The translations under genes were made by a program, and so were the position numbers. Under the pieces are notes generated by a model. That model worked only from the letters and a program-made list of their open reading frames with translations, did no database searches and was not told the DNA's origin. Below, piece by piece: positions 1 to 11,171 of a stretch of DNA of 64,000 nucleotides. This DNA comes from Pseudoclavibacter caeni (GTDB lineage: Bacteria > Actinomycetota > Actinomycetes > Actinomycetales > Microbacteriaceae), in assembly GCF_008831125.1 (NCBI RefSeq), contig NZ_WBKA01000003.1, forward strand, positions 301,084 to 365,083, given 5' to 3'. Position 1 is the first letter of the stretch, and each line of letters opens with the position of its first letter.

Positions 1-302
1 GTGGTGGAGTCGCCCTCGTCCTTCACCTCGGTGTTCACGGTGATGCCCGCATCGGCCTTGTTGATGTCGTCCGCCGCGAGCTCGAAGCCCGCGGTCAGCG
101 TCGGCGCCATGAACGACAGGGTGCCGGTCTGGGGGAACACCGCCCCCATGTTCAGCGTGCCGCTGTCACCGCTGCCGCTGCCACCGGACGACTTCGCGCA
201 TCCGGTGAGCGCGACTGCGGCGACCACGCCGACCGCGACGAGCTGTGCGCTGCGGCGCGCGAACGCCGAGCCCTTCTTCTGGGGAATGGGACTGCGTGTC
301 AT
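1..302 (-). CDS. ABC transporter substrate-binding lipoprotein, N-terminal part (runs off the window)
   Basis: Only about 100 N-terminal residues are in the window; the gene continues beyond base 1. The start is an ATG preceded by AGGAG. A short basic n-region is followed by a hydrophobic segment ending in the lipobox ALTGC, so the protein should be exported and lipid-anchored at the Cys. After a Ser/Gly linker comes LNMGAVFPQTGTLSF, the usual opening of type 1 periplasmic-binding-fold proteins of the branched-chain amino acid (LivJ/LivK-like) family. The role as a solute receptor for an ABC importer is a family inference; the ligand cannot be read from this fragment. Transport partners, if any, lie outside the window. 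Confidence 0.85.
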   Translation of the reverse strand, partial: MTRSPIPQKKGSAFARRSAQLVAVGVVAAVALTGCAKSSGGSGSGDSGTLNMGAVFPQTGTLSFMAPTLTAGFELAADDINKADAGITVNTEVKDEGDST

Positions 303-563
303 GTCTGCTCCTGCTTCCTTCGACCCGGGTCGTGCACCCGTGTCGTTTTCTGACCGTACGGAACCCGGATTTCATCAGTGTGTCCGGATGTTTCGCAGGC
401 GTTTCGCAGCAGGCTCACAGCACTTGGCGAGGCGGACGTGACAGGGGTCTGCCTCCGTCGCGACGACCGCCCGCCGTCCTCGCGACGCGCGGGACGGCAC
501 CGCCGGGGACGCCGCCGACCGCTCAGACCGCCCCGGCGCCGCGACCGCGGGCCGCCGCAGACG

Positions 564-602
564 CGACGAGGGGCGTGTGCCTGATGCGCACGCCCCTCGT
601 CG
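564..602 (-). terminator. Strong hairpin downstream of groES
   Basis: A 17-bp inverted repeat, arms 564-580 and 586-602 with one G-T pair and a 5-nt loop (CTGAT), lies 28 bp after the groES stop on its transcribed strand. There is no clear U-tract, as is common for actinobacterial terminators. It closes the groES unit and shows that groEL is not co-transcribed here. The remaining 260 bp up to the lipoprotein gene (303-563) hold no gene that I can see. Confidence 0.7.
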
Positions 603-629
603 TCGGGCCAGCAGCCCGGATCACCTGAG

Positions 630-923
630 TCAGTCGACCACGGCAAGCAGGTCGCGGGCCGACAGCACGAGGTACTCCTCGCTGCCGAGCTTGACCTCGG
701 TGCCGCCGTACTTGCTGAAGAGGACCTTGTCGCCCACCTTGACGTCGACCGGCACGCGATTGCCGTTGTCGTCGACGCGCCCCGGGCCGACCGCCACGAT
801 CTCCGCGGTGCTCGGCTTCTCCTTGGCGGTGTCGGGGATGACCAGCCCCGACTCGGTGGTCTGCTCCTGCGCGACCAGCTTGACGACGACACGATCCTCG
901 AGTGGCTTGATGGAAACCGACAC
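630..923 (-). CDS. groES: Co-chaperonin GroES (Hsp10)
   Basis: GroES is the 10-kDa lid of the GroEL folding chamber. The 97-residue protein has full family length. It opens with [12 protein letters not shown], carries the mobile-loop region after [16 protein letters not shown], and ends with the typical [15 protein letters not shown]. The start is GTG, preceded by AGGAAGAGG at good distance; longer reading through upstream codons would remove the characteristic N-terminus. It is monocistronic: no groEL lies next to it, a hairpin follows it, and a perfect CIRCE operator lies about 90 bp upstream. This predicts HrcA-controlled heat-shock expression. A separate groES with groEL elsewhere is common in Actinobacteria. 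Confidence 0.97.
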   Translation of the reverse strand: MSVSIKPLEDRVVVKLVAQEQTTESGLVIPDTAKEKPSTAEIVAVGPGRVDDNGNRVPVDVKVGDKVLFSKYGGTEVKLGSEEYLVLSARDLLAVVD

Positions 924-1015
924 TTGTGACCTCTTCCTTCTCGTCCAGCGCTTCTGGACTGGATGAACACAATCTGAGGCACCCCGGTGGGTGCATAAAG
1001 AACTGTAGCCACGAG

Positions 1016-1042
1016 TTAGCACTCGTGCAAGCGGAGTGCTAA
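1016..1042 (-). promoter_or_regulatory. CIRCE operator (HrcA binding site) of groES
   Basis: Perfect match to the CIRCE consensus: TTAGCACTC at 1016-1024, a 9-nt spacer, GAGTGCTAA at 1034-1042. It sits upstream of groES on the minus strand and 65 bp before the divergent methyltransferase gene. Known role: HrcA repressor binding and heat-shock derepression. Confidence 0.95.
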
Positions 1043-1107
1043 TCGCGTCCCCAGACCCGACACCCGGCCGCGCGGAACGCGCCCGGCCGGCGTGGGATAA
1101 TCGGCGG

Positions 1108-2493
1108 ATGACCCCGGATGACGCGCGCAGACTGCTCACACCCGACGCGCTCGCCCTGCTCGGGGCACTGCACGAGCCCGCCGATGACGCAGACGCGCTC
1201 ACGCTGTCGACGAGGCTCCACCGCAAGGGCCATGACCCGGCGCTGATCGCCGCACTCATCACCCAGCTGCGCCTGCGCCGGCGGATGCGAGAGCGGATCG
1301 GCCCGGCCGCCGACCGGATGCTGCTCACCGACGACGGGGTGCAGCAGGCCACACGGCTTGTCGTCGCCGCGGCACACGCCGGGCGGATGCGACGGGCCGG
1401 GATCACGCGGGTCGCCGACCTCGGCTGCGGACTCGGCGTCGACTCCCTCGCCTTCGCCGCGGCCGGGCTGGGGGTGCTCGCGGTGGACGCGGACCCGGTC
1501 ACCGCCGCGCTGGCGGCCTGGAACCTGGCCGTGTGGCCCGGCGTCGTCGTGCGCGAGGGCCGCGCCGAGGACGTCGACCTCGTCGCGGAGCTCGGCCCGG
1601 CTGGGCTGGCAGACGGCGCCGCGAGCGCCGAGCCGGCCGCCACGGCCTCCAGCGGTGCGGCGGCCCCGCGTCGGGGCGCCGTGTTCCTGGACCCGGCCAG
1701 GCGCGTCCACGAACGCGGCGGCACCCGGCGCACATGGAATCCGGACGAGTTCTCCCCCGCCCTCGACTGGGCGTTCGACGTCGCGGACCGCTGGCCGACC
1801 GGCATCAAGCTCGGCCCCGGACTGCCGCACGAGCTCGTGCCGGCCGGGCTCGAGGCCGAGTGGGTCTCCGACCGGGGCGCGGTCGTCGAGGTCGCCCTGT
1901 GGTCCGGCCCGCTCGCCGAGGCGCTCGGCCGCCGCAGCGCCCTGCGCCATGACGAGACCGGCTGGCACCGGGTGGTCGCCGAGGGGGCAGACCCCATGGT
2001 CGGCCCGGTCGGCGCGCACCTGTACGAGCCGGACGGCGCGGCGATCCGCGCCCGCGCCCTCGGCACCCTCGCCCGGCGGCACGGGCTGCACACGATCGAC
2101 CCGACGATCGCCTGGCTGTCGGACGCGGCGGGGGCGCCGCCTGTTGACGATCCGTTCCTGCGCCGCCATCGCGTCCTGCGCACGCTGCCGTTCGACCGGC
2201 GGACGCTGCGTCGGGCCGTGCGCGAGCTGGCCGGCCCGCTCGGCGCCAGACGGGTCACGGTGAAGAAGCGCGGCGCCGACCTGGACCCCGCCGCCCTCGC
2301 CCGGGACCTCTCGAGGGTCGCCGTCCGCGAGGCGGGGCGGACGGGCGGGACGGGCACCGCGGCGCGCACGGATCGACCCGAGCCGGCGGCGACAGCGGCC
2401 GATCCCGCCGCCGGGATGCGCGCCGACGAGCTCGTCGTGATCGTCACCCGGGCCGCGGGCCGGCACGTCGCCGTGCTCGCCGTGCGCGACTGA
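1108..2493 (+). CDS. Class I SAM-dependent methyltransferase with THUMP-like C-terminal domain
   Basis: A 461-residue protein. The SAM-binding glycine loop is [15 protein letters not shown] near residue 108, followed by the acidic strand end [15 protein letters not shown] around residue 195 fits motif IV (DPPY-like) of this actinobacterial family. The C-terminal third matches the THUMP-like domain attached to such enzymes ([14 protein letters not shown]). The substrate is unknown; related proteins are assumed to act on RNA, but nothing here proves that. It is divergent from groES across the CIRCE region. The ATG at 1108 was chosen because the protein begins [12 protein letters not shown]; the open frame extends upstream only into the operator. 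Confidence 0.8.
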   Translation: MTPDDARRLLTPDALALLGALHEPADDADALTLSTRLHRKGHDPALIAALITQLRLRRRMRERIGPAADRMLLTDDGVQQATRLVVAAAHAGRMRRAGITRVADLGCGLGVDSLAFAAAGLGVLAVDADPVTAALAAWNLAVWPGVVVREGRAEDVDLVAELGPAGLADGAASAEPAATASSGAAAPRRGAVFLDPARRVHERGGTRRTWNPDEFSPALDWAFDVADRWPTGIKLGPGLPHELVPAGLEAEWVSDRGAVVEVALWSGPLAEALGRRSALRHDETGWHRVVAEGADPMVGPVGAHLYEPDGAAIRARALGTLARRHGLHTIDPTIAWLSDAAGAPPVDDPFLRRHRVLRTLPFDRRTLRRAVRELAGPLGARRVTVKKRGADLDPAALARDLSRVAVREAGRTGGTGTAARTDRPEPAATAADPAAGMRADELVVIVTRAAGRHVAVLAVRD

Positions 2494-2587
2494 GCGGCGC
2501 GGTCGGGCACGCCCCGGCGGGACGATCCCCACAGACGGGACGCGCCCGCCGACGCGACGCGATACCCGTCAGGATGGGACGTCGGGG

Positions 2588-3349
2588 TCAGGCCTGGAAC
2601 TCGTCGAACTCCTGGTTCAGCTGCTGCAGCTGGTCCGGCGGCAGCACGCCGTCGAATGCCGTGGGGTCGTTGAGCAGGATCACCACGAGCACGACGGCCA
2701 GCACGAGGAGCAACAGGCCGATGATCGCCGTGATGTACCCCATCACGAGCCCGGCCAGGGCCATGCCCCGCCCCTGCGCGCCCGTGCGACGGGTGCGGCG
2801 CAGACCGATGTGCCCGCAGACGATCGCGGCGATGCCCGGCAGCCCGAACAGCTGCAGGAAGGTCACCACGGAGAAGATGCCGAGCACGAGGCTTGCGACG
2901 GAGACTCCATCGGTGCGCTGGCCTGCGGGCAGCATCGGCCCGGAGGACTGGTCGTAGCGCGGCGAGGGCACAGGGCCCGACGGCCATTCCCCCGGCTGCT
3001 GGACGCCATGCTGCGCGGCCCCATAGGACTCGCCGACCCGTGGATCTGCACCGGACGCGGCGGAGACGTACCGGCTCGGGTCATAGGTCTGGCCGATGCC
3101 TGACGGCGCGCCTGACGCGTCGCCCTGTCCCGTGGCGGCGCCGGCCGGGATGGCGCCGTTCGCGGCCGAGACCGGGGATGCGGCGGGCCCGGCCGCCGCA
3201 CCCGACTCGGCTGCCCGTGCGGCCTGGCCCTCAGGGCCATACCCGGGCGCGTACAGCCCGTACTTCGGCGCGGGGCGCGGACGGGAGAGATCCGGGCGAT
3301 CGCCCTGATCGGCGTTCGATCCGGCTGGGGTGGTGCTGTCGTCGTTCAT
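2588..3349 (-). CDS. DUF4190 membrane protein with long Pro/Gly/Ala-rich cytoplasmic head
   Basis: A 253-residue protein. Residues 1-145 are low-complexity and rich in Pro, Gly, Ala and Ser. Two hydrophobic segments follow, about 150-185 ([18 protein letters not shown]) and 205-235 ([18 protein letters not shown]), joined by a basic loop (GLRRTRRTG). This two-helix layout with a GMALAG motif at the second helix is that of DUF4190 proteins, which are widespread and uncharacterised in Actinobacteria. A short acidic tail ends the protein. It lies 89 bp downstream of tsaD on the same strand. No enzymatic motif is visible and no function is assigned. Confidence 0.8.
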   Translation of the reverse strand: MNDDSTTPAGSNADQGDRPDLSRPRPAPKYGLYAPGYGPEGQAARAAESGAAAGPAASPVSAANGAIPAGAATGQGDASGAPSGIGQTYDPSRYVSAASGADPRVGESYGAAQHGVQQPGEWPSGPVPSPRYDQSSGPMLPAGQRTDGVSVASLVLGIFSVVTFLQLFGLPGIAAIVCGHIGLRRTRRTGAQGRGMALAGLVMGYITAIIGLLLLVLAVVLVVILLNDPTAFDGVLPPDQLQQLNQEFDEFQA

Positions 3350-3438
3350 CGCAGCGAGTCTAGCCGGTGCGTCTGTGCACGGGCCCGATGCGACGGCGCG
3401 GCGCGTGCCAGACCTCGACGAGGCCCGCCCCGATCTGG

Positions 3439-4611
3439 TCAGTCCGCCCGCGGGGCGACGTACGTGTCGGTCACCGGCAGCGACGAGTCCGGCCCGAAGT
3501 CGAGTCCGGTCGGCGGCTTCCCGGCGAGCACGAGCTGCGCGCCGAGCGAGGCGATCATCGCTCCGTTGTCCGTGCACAGCGACAGCTTCGGAATGCGCAG
3601 CGTGACGCCCGCTCTGGCACACCGTTCGGCGGCCACCTCGCGCAGTCGGGCGTTGGCGATGACGCCGCCGCCGAGCAGCAGCCGGGGCACGCCGAGATCG
3701 GCGCAGGCCCGCAGCGCCTTGGTGATCAGGACGTCCACGACCGCGTCCTGGAAGCTCGCGGCGATGTCCGCCACCGGCAGACCGGCCCGCTCGGCCGCCG
3801 CGGCGGTGTCGGCGACGTCGCCGCCGACGCTGCCAGGGACGCCGCCCGCCGCGGCTGCCTCGGCCTGCGACACCCAGCGGGCCACCGCGGTCTTCAGCCC
3901 GGAGAACGAGAAGTCGTACGGATGCGCGCGCATGCCCTTCGCCGAGGAGAGCCCGCGGGGGAACCGGATCGCGGTGGGGTCGCCGTCCTCGGCGGCGCGC
4001 TGGATGCGGGGGCCGCCCGGGTAGCCGAGGCCGAGCAGCCGGGCCACTTTGTCGAACGCCTCGCCCGCGGCGTCGTCGATCGTCTCGCCCAGCAGCACGA
4101 CGTCGTCGACGAGGTCGCGCACGAGCAGCAGCGAGGTGTGTCCACCGCTGACGAGCAGGGCGACGGTCGGCGTCTGCAGCCGCCCGCTGTCGAGGATCTC
4201 GGCGCCGACGTGACCGACCAGGTGGTTGACCGCGTACAGGGGCTTCCCGCTGCCGAGCGCGAGCCCCTTCGCGGCGGAGATGCCGACCATGAGCGCGCCG
4301 GCGAGGCCGGGCCCGCTGGTGACCGCGATCGCGTCGACGTCGGCCATGGTGATGTCGGCCTCGGCGAGCGCTTGGTGTAGGGCGGGGCCGAACGCCTGCA
4401 CGTGCGCGCGAGCGGCGACCTCGGGCACGACGCCGCCGAATCGGGCGTGCTCGTCCATGGACGAGGCGACCGTGTTGGCCAGCAGGGTCGTGCCCCGAAC
4501 GATGCCCACGCCCGTCTCGTCGCACGAGCTCTCGATGCCGAGGACGAGGGGGCCACGCCCGTCGTTCCGAGGGGCGTCTCCCGTCCGGTCCGTCTCAGTG
4601 CGCGTCGCCAT
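3439..4611 (-). CDS. tsaD: tRNA t6A37 threonylcarbamoyltransferase TsaD
   Basis: TsaD transfers threonylcarbamoyl from TC-AMP to A37 of ANN-decoding tRNAs, acting with TsaB and TsaE, both encoded just upstream. The 390-residue protein shows the family start [17 protein letters not shown], the metal-binding HxxxH in [10 protein letters not shown] near residue 135, the SGGHTSL nucleotide loop and the C-terminal CTDNGAMIA. About 20 extra residues precede the conserved start. The start codon lies inside the end of rimI (17-nt overlap), which argues for translational coupling in the tsaE-tsaB-rimI-tsaD run. Confidence 0.97.
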   Translation of the reverse strand: MATRTETDRTGDAPRNDGRGPLVLGIESSCDETGVGIVRGTTLLANTVASSMDEHARFGGVVPEVAARAHVQAFGPALHQALAEADITMADVDAIAVTSGPGLAGALMVGISAAKGLALGSGKPLYAVNHLVGHVGAEILDSGRLQTPTVALLVSGGHTSLLLVRDLVDDVVLLGETIDDAAGEAFDKVARLLGLGYPGGPRIQRAAEDGDPTAIRFPRGLSSAKGMRAHPYDFSFSGLKTAVARWVSQAEAAAAGGVPGSVGGDVADTAAAAERAGLPVADIAASFQDAVVDVLITKALRACADLGVPRLLLGGGVIANARLREVAAERCARAGVTLRIPKLSLCTDNGAMIASLGAQLVLAGKPPTGLDFGPDSSLPVTDTYVAPRAD

Positions 4612-5254
4612 CAGCGGCGCCTCCTCTCGCCTGCGGGGCCGGTGCCCCGTCGCGTCCGCTCCAGTCTGCCGCATCCGCCATCCCCGCGCCGTGCCGCGAT
4701 GCGACAGGGTGCCGGTCGGGGGCGCCCGCCACGTCCACGTGCCAAGCCCGGACGGCCGTGTTGGCCGCCGCGTCCCCGCCGAGCTCACGCTCCCACCGGT
4801 GCAGGTCGAGACGCATGACGACCGCGTCCTCCCCGTCGGGCCGGTAGTAGTGGGGGCGCACCCCGATCTCGGTGAAGCCCTCGCTCTCGTACAGCGCGCG
4901 TGCCGGGGCGTTGCCGGCACGCACCTCGAGGAACAGCAGGTGCGCCCCGCGATCACGGGCGGCACGGGCGAGCCGGCGCAGCAGCGTCCGCCCGACTCCC
5001 CGCCCGCGGGCGTCGGGGTCGACGGCGATCGTGAGCACGTCGGCCTCGCCGGCGCCCCGGGCGGCGAGCACCGCGGCGAACCCGACGGCACCGGCCGCCG
5101 CGTCCTCGACGACGAAGACGGGGCTGTCGGCATTGGCGAGGGTCTCGGCGAGCATCGAGCGCGTCCAGGGATCCTCAGGGAAGCTCGCCGCCTCGATGCG
5201 GGAGATCGCCTCCAGGTCGTCGGCCCGTGCCACGCGCGGGGTCGCGGCGTTCAC
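4595..5254 (-). CDS. rimI: Ribosomal-protein-alanine N-acetyltransferase-like GNAT enzyme
   Basis: GNAT-fold acetyltransferase placed between tsaB and tsaD, the classic rimI position. The acetyl-CoA loop reads [15 protein letters not shown] near residues 80-95, followed by [20 protein letters not shown], the RimI signature. The protein is 219 residues, with about 60 beyond the usual RimI end; this tail is low-complexity and its reading frame overlaps tsaD, so it may only reflect where the stop falls. The start is GTG in a GTGA overlap with the tsaB stop. Acetylation of S18 is the family role; other N-terminal substrates are possible. Confidence 0.9.
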   Translation of the reverse strand: MNAATPRVARADDLEAISRIEAASFPEDPWTRSMLAETLANADSPVFVVEDAAAGAVGFAAVLAARGAGEADVLTIAVDPDARGRGVGRTLLRRLARAARDRGAHLLFLEVRAGNAPARALYESEGFTEIGVRPHYYRPDGEDAVVMRLDLHRWERELGGDAAANTAVRAWHVDVAGAPDRHPVASRHGAGMADAADWSGRDGAPAPQARGGAADGDAH

Positions 5255-5862
5255 AGCACGCGCTTCGGCCGGGCACGGCCGACGTCGGGCTGGCGCACGT
5301 AGATGGGCGCGGTGTCGCGCTGCGACAAGCCTGCCCGGTGGCGCAGCCAGGCGATGCGCCCCAGCCCGAGCGCGGGGATGCTGGGCGAGACGACGACGCG
5401 ATCGCTGTGCTCCGGCCAGTCCTGCGGCTCGGTGCGCGCGGGTCTGGTCTGGTGCGGGATACCGTGCTCGTCGAGCCGATCGTAGTCAGTAACGAACACC
5501 TCGTGGCGGCGGGCGTCGGTGGCGACACTGATGTCGCACGGCTCGGCGGGGGCGAGCGCGTCAAGGGCGACGGCATCATGGCTCGGCACGCCCACGACGG
5601 GACAGCCGGCGCCGGCCGCGAACCCCACGCCGGCCGCGATGCCGACGCGCAGCCCGGTGAACGGGCCGGGGCCGACGCCCACGACGACGAGATCCACATC
5701 GGCTGGGGCGATCTCGGCGGCGTCGAGCGTGCGGGCGACGAGCCGGCCGACCGCCTCGGCGTGGCCGCGGGGGTTCTGGTCATCGGACACCGCCACGGGG
5801 GTACCGTCGCAGAGCGCGGCGACGCTGGTGCCGGCGGAGGTGTCGATGGCGAGGACGATCAT
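5251..5862 (-). CDS. tsaB: tRNA t6A biosynthesis protein TsaB
   Basis: TsaB is the non-catalytic ASKHA-fold partner that holds TsaD and TsaE together in t6A synthesis. The 203-residue protein has the family start MIVLAIDTSAGTSVAAL, the VGVGPGPFTGLRVG loop near residues 63-76 and DARRHEVFV near residue 117. The start codon overlaps the tsaE stop by 4 nt, and its own stop overlaps the rimI start, so the block is tightly coupled. Confidence 0.96.
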   Translation of the reverse strand: MIVLAIDTSAGTSVAALCDGTPVAVSDDQNPRGHAEAVGRLVARTLDAAEIAPADVDLVVVGVGPGPFTGLRVGIAAGVGFAAGAGCPVVGVPSHDAVALDALAPAEPCDISVATDARRHEVFVTDYDRLDEHGIPHQTRPARTEPQDWPEHSDRVVVSPSIPALGLGRIAWLRHRAGLSQRDTAPIYVRQPDVGRARPKRVL

Positions 5863-6371
5863 ACGAGCTGCGATTCTACCCGGGTGGCGAGGCCGTCCGC
5901 GCCCCCGGCCCCGTGGGCGGTGACCGTCACGGTGCGGGTGGTGCCGCTGGTCGGGGTCAGGGCGATCTCGACCCAGTCGTCGGCGAGCAGCCGGGCCCAG
6001 TCGTGCCCCCACTCGACGATGGTGACCGCCCCCTCGACGTCGAGGTCGAGATCGTCGAGTTCGAGTCCGCTGCGCAGCCGGTACGCGTCGACGTGCACGA
6101 GCGGTGCGCCACCGACGAGCGAGGGATGGGTGCGCGCGAGCACGAACGTCGGGCTGGTGACCGGCCCGCGCACGCCGAGTCCCGCGCCGATCGAGCGGGT
6201 CAGCGTCGTCTTGCCCGCGCCGAGCGGCCCGTCGAGGATGATCAGGTCGCCAGCGCGCAGCATGCCGCCGAGACGTCGGCCGAGCGCGGCCAGCCGGGTC
6301 TCGTCGACGTTCTCGAGCTGGGCGAGCGTGCGTCCGCCGTCCCCGGATGCGGCGTCCTCCGCCGCGGCCAT
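5859..6371 (-). CDS. tsaE: tRNA t6A biosynthesis ATPase TsaE
   Basis: TsaE is the small P-loop ATPase of the t6A pathway. The 170-residue protein shows Walker A in LDGPLGAGKTTLTRSIG near residue 50, the switch-like TSPTFVLARTH, and the TIVEWGHDWARLL motif near residue 120, all diagnostic. The start was set at ATG 6371. A GTG nine bases upstream (6380) would give a GTGA overlap with the alr stop and is an equally credible coupled start. The product works with the tsaB and tsaD proteins encoded just downstream. Confidence 0.95.
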   Translation of the reverse strand: MAAAEDAASGDGGRTLAQLENVDETRLAALGRRLGGMLRAGDLIILDGPLGAGKTTLTRSIGAGLGVRGPVTSPTFVLARTHPSLVGGAPLVHVDAYRLRSGLELDDLDLDVEGAVTIVEWGHDWARLLADDWVEIALTPTSGTTRTVTVTAHGAGGADGLATRVESQLV

Positions 6372-6376
6372 CCCGC

Positions 6377-7471
6377 TCACCCGCCCACGGCCACGCGGGC
6401 GGGACGGCCGCCGATGCGCGTGACGATCTCGTAGGTGATGGTGCCCGCGGCCTCGGCCCAGACCTCCGCGCCGGGCTCTCCGCGGGCGGGGTCGCCGAGC
6501 ACGACGACCTCGTCGCCGATCGCGACCGGGGCGTCGCCGCAGTCGACGACGCACTGGTCCATGGCAACCCGGCCGACGAGCGGGCAGCGGCGTCCGCCGA
6601 CGAGCATCCAGCCGCCCTCTGTCGGGCGCGGCAGACCATCCGCGTACCCGAACGGCACGAGAGCGAGCGTGGTCTCGCGCGGCGCCCGCCACAGGTAGCC
6701 GTAGCTGACCGGCGTGCCGGCGGGCACCCGCTTGACGTTGGCCACGCGCGTGGCGATGCGCATCACGGGCGCGAGGCCGAGGTCGGCGCTCGAGCGCGCG
6801 TCCGGGGAGAGCCCGAACGAGCCGATGCCGATGCGCACCATGTCGTAGCGGGCCTCGGGGCGATCCCAGGCGACCTGGGTCGCGGCGATGTGTCGCAGCG
6901 GCGGCTCGATGCCGAGACGGGCGGCGGCGGCGAGCGCCGCGTCGAACTGCCGCAGCTGGGTGGTGTCGTCCTTCGGCGTGGTGTTCGACAGGTGCGACAT
7001 GGCGCCCTCGATCTCGAGCCGGCCCGCGTCGCGCAGACGGGCCGCGGTCTCGAGGAACGCCGGCCACTGCTCGGGGCGGGCGCCGTTGCGGCCGAGGCCG
7101 GTGTCGAACACGAGGTGCACGCGACGCGCGCCGGCGTCCGCGGCGGCCTCGAGCTGCTCGGCGGTGGAGAGCCCCAGGGTGATGTCGGCGCGGGCGGCGT
7201 CGCGGAAGTCGACGCCCGGCAGGTGTAGCCAGGCGAGCACGGGCTTGGTGATGCCGGCGTCCCTCAGCCGCAGCGCCTCGTCGAGGGTGACGACCCCGAG
7301 ATACGACACGTCCGTGCGGTCGGCGACGCGGCCGAGCGTGACGGCGCCGTGCCCGTAGGCGTCGGCCTTGAGCACCGCGAGCACCCGGGCGGGGGCGACC
7401 CGGGCGAGGAACGTGTCGAGATTGCGCCGGTACGCGTCCAGGTCGACGCGCACCTCCTGCAGAGAGGTCAT
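6377..7471 (-). CDS. alr: Alanine racemase
   Basis: PLP enzyme that interconverts L- and D-alanine for peptidoglycan. The 364-residue protein is of normal length. The PLP-binding lysine lies in VLAVLKADAYGHG near residue 35, and the catalytic tyrosine in VSYGYLWRAP near residue 254. The usual MVRPGIALYG element reads MVRIGIGSFG, keeping the arginine but losing the proline. The C-terminal beta-barrel has PLVGRVAMDQ. The gene heads the run alr-tsaE-tsaB-rimI-tsaD; its stop overlaps a possible tsaE GTG. The 202-bp gap upstream contains a palindromic repeat, so transcription may start there. Confidence 0.96.
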   Translation of the reverse strand: MTSLQEVRVDLDAYRRNLDTFLARVAPARVLAVLKADAYGHGAVTLGRVADRTDVSYLGVVTLDEALRLRDAGITKPVLAWLHLPGVDFRDAARADITLGLSTAEQLEAAADAGARRVHLVFDTGLGRNGARPEQWPAFLETAARLRDAGRLEIEGAMSHLSNTTPKDDTTQLRQFDAALAAAARLGIEPPLRHIAATQVAWDRPEARYDMVRIGIGSFGLSPDARSSADLGLAPVMRIATRVANVKRVPAGTPVSYGYLWRAPRETTLALVPFGYADGLPRPTEGGWMLVGGRRCPLVGRVAMDQCVVDCGDAPVAIGDEVVVLGDPARGEPGAEVWAEAAGTITYEIVTRIGGRPARVAVGG

Positions 7472-7524
7472 GCCCTCTATTGTGCACCCGCCGCGGGCAG
7501 ACGGCCGGGGTTCGCCCGGACGGC

Positions 7525-7594
7525 CGACCACGAATGCGCCATCCTCTCCCCCCACCGACCACGAACGCGCCGTCTGCTGGCGCGAACGTGGTCG
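7525..7594. repeat. Dispersed palindromic repeat, family 1 (three half-sites)
   Basis: The alr-acpS gap holds three copies of a 16-17-nt motif of the form CGACCACGAAYGCGCC: direct at 7525-7540 and 7556-7571, inverted (GGCGCGAACGTGGTCG) at 7579-7594. The second and third pair as a hairpin with a 7-nt loop and a symmetric AA/AA internal mismatch. The same motif recurs at 28210-28309. The layout resembles REP-type extragenic elements. Function unknown. Confidence 0.7.
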
Positions 7595-7673
7595 GCCCGG
7601 TCTTTCTGGCGCAGAAGTGGTTCCGCCTCCGCAGCGTTCCTCGGCCGTGCGCGGCCGGCACGGCCGAGACCGG

Positions 7674-8051
7674 TCAGGCCGGTGCGTCCGCCTTCTCCGC
7701 GATCACGACGGCCACCGCGACCGGCCGGTCGTGGGTGAGCGAGACGTGCAGGCGCAGACCCCGTGCGTGCACGTGGTCGGAGACGGCCCCGGCGAGCTCG
7801 AGCCGAGGCGCCCCATGAGGGCCCGGGAGGGTGGCGACGTCTCGGAAGCGGAACCCCGGCACGCCCCCGCCGAGGGCCTTGATCAGGGCCTCTTTGACGG
7901 CGAACCGGGCGGCGAGCTGCTCGTCGCGCAGCGGCGGCCGCAGCCGGAGCTCGGCCGGGGCGAACAGCCGCTCGCGCAGCGTCGGGGTGCGAGCAAGGGT
8001 CCGGGCGAACCGGTCGAGGTCCACCGCGTCCACACCGACGCCCGCGATCAT
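7674..8051 (-). CDS. acpS: Holo-[acyl-carrier-protein] synthase
   Basis: AcpS transfers 4'-phosphopantetheine from CoA to apo-ACP. The 125-residue protein has the family length. It carries the Mg-binding start GVGVDAVDLDRF (residues 4-15), the second acidic motif AARFAVKEALIKALG near residue 50, and the C-terminal VSLTHD. It lies 34 bp after glmS on the same strand, in the block glmS-acpS-alr that links cell-wall precursor supply and lipid synthesis. coaA, encoding pantothenate kinase for CoA, is close by on the other strand. Confidence 0.96.
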   Translation of the reverse strand: MIAGVGVDAVDLDRFARTLARTPTLRERLFAPAELRLRPPLRDEQLAARFAVKEALIKALGGGVPGFRFRDVATLPGPHGAPRLELAGAVSDHVHARGLRLHVSLTHDRPVAVAVVIAEKADAPA

Positions 8052-8085
8052 GCGCGCTCCCCCGCAGCCCTGCCCCGCATCGTGG

Positions 8086-9933
<1,848 letters not shown>

Positions 9934-10077
9934 GCTGGAGAGTCTAGAGCACGCGACCGCGGCGTCCTGAGCGGTGCGGGCCCGGGTGCCGAGGTCGCCA
10001 CGGCCACGACGACGACTCCGACAGCCGACGGAGACCGGATGTGCGCGGCGGGCGGCCCGTGCGGCATGATGGAGCCC

Positions 10078-11067
10078 ATGCCTGTCGATGACGCCGAGCT
10101 GGACGAAGACGCGTTCGATCCGCTGCACGACGATGAGCGGTGCACCCGCCCCTCCCCGTTCTGGCAGATCTCGCGCGACACGTGGTCCGAGCTCGCCCCG
10201 CGGGTGCCGAACCCGCTGACGATGGACGACGTGCGCCGGCTGCGCAGTCTCGGCGACCCGCTGGACCTGCGCGAGGTGGCGGAGGTGTACCTGCCGCTGA
10301 CCCTGCTGATGAAGAACTTCGTGGTCAACCGCCGCGGCCTCGACCGCCGCCTCCAGCGCTTCCTGCACACCAGCGGCGGCCGCACCCCGTTCGTGATCGG
10401 CGTGGCCGGATCGGTCGCCGTCGGCAAGTCGACCGTGGCCCGGCTGCTACGCGAGCTGCTCTCCCGGTGGGATGAGATCGACAGCGTGCAGCTGGTCACC
10501 ACCGACGGGTTCCTGATGCCGAACGCCGAGCTCGAGCGGCGCGGTCTGCTCGCCCGCAAGGGGTTCCCCGAGTCGTACGACCGCCGGGGGCTGCTGCGCT
10601 TCCTCAGCCAGGTCAAGAGCGGTGCGGCCGAGGTGCGCGCGCCCGTGTACTCACATGTGCGCTACGACATCGTGCCCGACGAGGAGATCGTGGTGCGCCG
10701 CCCCCAGGTGCTCGTGTTCGAGGGGCTCAACGTGCTGCAGACGCCGAGTGACAGCGCGCAGGCGGCGGTGAGCGACTTCCTCGACTTCGGCATCTACGTC
10801 GACGCCCGCACGAGCGACATCGAACGCTGGTACGTCGACCGGTTCCTGAAGCTGCAGGCCGGTGCGTTCGAGCAGCCGGACGCGTACTTCCGCAAGTACG
10901 CGGGGCTGCGCCCGGCCGAGGCCCGCGGCATCGCCGAGCGCATCTGGACGAGCGTGAACCTGCCGAATCTGCGCGAGAACATCGCCCGCACCCGCATGCG
11001 CGCCGATCTCATCCTCGAGAAGGCGAGCGACCACACCGTCAACCGGGTGCTGCTGCGCAAGCTGTGA
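10078..11067 (+). CDS. coaA: Type I pantothenate kinase
   Basis: CoaA phosphorylates pantothenate, the committed step of CoA synthesis, and is usually feedback-inhibited by CoA. The 329-residue protein has P-loop GVAGSVAVGKST near residues 108-119, then VTTDGFLMPN and RKGFPESYDRRGLL, all type I signatures. ATG 10078 gives MPVDDAELDE; in-frame upstream ATG codons exist but would extend beyond the usual length. The gene is divergent from glmS across about 145 bp, where the two promoters should lie. Confidence 0.96.
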   Translation: MPVDDAELDEDAFDPLHDDERCTRPSPFWQISRDTWSELAPRVPNPLTMDDVRRLRSLGDPLDLREVAEVYLPLTLLMKNFVVNRRGLDRRLQRFLHTSGGRTPFVIGVAGSVAVGKSTVARLLRELLSRWDEIDSVQLVTTDGFLMPNAELERRGLLARKGFPESYDRRGLLRFLSQVKSGAAEVRAPVYSHVRYDIVPDEEIVVRRPQVLVFEGLNVLQTPSDSAQAAVSDFLDFGIYVDARTSDIERWYVDRFLKLQAGAFEQPDAYFRKYAGLRPAEARGIAERIWTSVNLPNLRENIARTRMRADLILEKASDHTVNRVLLRKL

Positions 11068-11171
11068 GCCCCCCTTGCAGCGCAGCGGCCATCGCACCCG
11101 GCGGATGCGCGCGGCCCTGGACGCTGAGCGCATGCGACGCCCGGGGCTCCCGACAGTGTCGGCGACCCCGG

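Noticed and set aside
630..2987. Very long minus-strand frame running into groES from upstream
   Set aside because: The part upstream of 923 is antisense to the methyltransferase gene, crosses the CIRCE operator and shows only Arg/Ala/Ser-rich shadow composition.
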